Assembly: GCF_004136015.1 (NCBI RefSeq)
Contig: NZ_CP024866.1
Location: 178,579 to 192,988, forward strand
Length of the DNA stretch: 14,410 bases
Source of the DNA: Pseudomonas sp. ACM7
GTDB lineage: Bacteria > Pseudomonadota > Gammaproteobacteria > Pseudomonadales > Pseudomonadaceae
Reading direction: 5' to 3'
Part shown: positions 13,933 to 14,410 of the stretch, in pieces
Layout of the letters: each line of letters opens with the position of its first letter
Position numbering within the stretch: position 1 is the stretch's first letter
Notes under the pieces: generated by a model
Told to the model about the DNA's origin: nothing
The model's database searches: none
Seen by the model: the letters and a program-made list of their open reading frames with translations, nothing else
Position numbers and translations under genes: made by a program

Positions 13933-14065
13933 GGATGGGCACGGGGGAAGTAGCTGGACCAGCTACAAGATTAAGCCAACCAACAGATGATTGCTGAGTG
14001 CATATATTGCAGTGCCTGTGAAAAGCTCCTAGAGCTATTCCTCGAACAAATAGGGGACACACCAT
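13868..14065 (-). CDS. Doubtful reverse ORF of 65 residues in a truncated third cassette
   Basis: The frame begins MVCPLFVRGIALGAFHRHC and ends within attC site 2. Its composition is protein-like, but there is no clear ribosome binding site and the last third (TFEFRDVSPIGGAFPATKG) is translated attC sequence. It may be a remnant of a reverse-orientation cassette cut off by the IS66 insertion, or a chance frame. Confidence 0.25.
   Translation of the reverse strand: MVCPLFVRGIALGAFHRHCNICTQQSSVGWLNLVAGPATSPVPIRPTFEFRDVSPIGGAFPATKG
13950..13966. repeat. Perfect 8-bp palindrome
   Basis: GTAGCTGG and CCAGCTAC flank a single A, just right of attC site 2. It could be an operator or a recombination-related site. 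No neighbour suggests a role. Confidence 0.4.
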
Positions 14066-14094
14066 TATATTGATGTTACTGACAATTTGCTTTT

Positions 14095-14116
14095 GGCCGG
14101 TTTCTGCCGGTACACC
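14095..14116 (+). repeat. Dispersed palindromic repeat fragment at IS66 junction
   Basis: GGCCGGTTTCTGCCGGT follows TTTGCTTTT, the same flank as the left side of repeat copy 1 (CTGCTTTTGGCC). The IS66 copy begins at 14117, so the right IS66 insertion lies in one of these repeats. Confidence 0.5.
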
Positions 14117-14410
14117 GTAACCGATCCACGAACTACACCTACCTCAAGATGAGGCAGTCGTTTACCGTGGCATCTCTGGCGAGCAGTTCCATGGCAGCAA
14201 GGCTTCGTAGTCCCCAACCGATTGTGCCTGCGGTAGTCTTTCCAGTACGTGGCGCAGCCACGTATAAGGCTCCTGGCCGTTGACCTTGGCGGTCTCGACC
14301 AAACTGTAGATCTGCGCACTGGCGGTGGCACCCTTGGGCGTGTCGCTGAACAGCCATGCCTTGCGCCCGATTACAAACGGCTTTATCGCGCGCTCCGCCG
14401 CGTTGTTGTC
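14117..14410 (-). mobile_element. IS66-family insertion sequence, 3' end (right copy)
   Basis: The reverse complement matches positions 6-299 with no difference noticed. The tip reads GTAACCGATCCACG at 14117. The element runs off the right edge. Opposite orientation to the left copy makes the window an IS66-bounded inverted arrangement with 13.8 kb between. Confidence 0.88.
14162..14410 (-). CDS. tnpC: IS66 family transposase TnpC, C-terminal fragment (right copy)
   Basis: The visible 82 codons begin with [12 protein letters not shown] and end with the stop at 14162-14164. The protein is the same as the left copy. The start lies beyond the window. Confidence 0.9.
   Translation of the reverse strand, partial: DNNAAERAIKPFVIGRKAWLFSDTPKGATASAQIYSLVETAKVNGQEPYTWLRHVLERLPQAQSVGDYEALLPWNCSPEMPR

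Overview
The window looks like an accessory segment of a Pseudomonas-type gammaproteobacterial chromosome or large plasmid. The proteins read like Pseudomonas versions of their families: a MATE pump, an ArsN2-like acetyltransferase, a short tyrosine recombinase, and a betaine-type binding protein. GGCC-centred dispersed palindromes of a kind I associate with Pseudomonas intergenic DNA recur between genes. Both ends lie inside the same IS66-family element, in inverted orientation. The two copies are cut within 5 bases of the same internal point, which suggests a contig that ended at a repeated IS.

Layout. 1-299: IS66 3' end, inserted into a frameshifted membrane-protein gene (300-896). 897-1524: largely non-coding, with two strong dyads. 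1525-3353: minus-strand pair of a MATE exporter followed by an ArsN2-like GNAT. 3461-3627: first copy of a 167-bp repeat. 3682-6116: minus-strand DJ-1/PfpI protein, tyrosine recombinase and LOV-GGDEF diguanylate cyclase. 6117-7134: gene-poor, with a dispersed palindrome and a decayed IS3-family element. 7185-10159: a beta-hydroxyacid dehydrogenase and a quaternary-amine-type binding protein, with a divergent LysR regulator that probably controls them. 10175-10600: a decayed conserved gene. 10671-12639: two direct copies of the 167-bp repeat bracketing a gene for a ComEC-like metallo-beta-lactamase-fold protein. 12738-13932: two promoterless-looking integron gene cassettes, each ending in an attC-like site, with no integron integrase nearby. 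14095-14410: a fragment of the dispersed palindrome and the second IS66 end.

The most interesting parts are on the right. The 167-bp repeat is a MITE-like element: about 159 bp, inverted ends, no ORF, GGCC or GGTC on both sides. It sits in the GGCC of the dispersed palindromes. Two copies bracket the MBL-fold gene next to an orphan cassette array. One cassette encodes a protein with an RNxxxH motif, as in HEPN ribonucleases. Together this looks like a small mobile cargo or defence-like region, but its function is inference. On the left, the recombinase gene has its ribosome binding site inside a perfect 10-bp hairpin, with a well-spaced ATG that is out of frame with the recombinase. The diguanylate cyclase keeps every residue expected of a blue-light LOV sensor.
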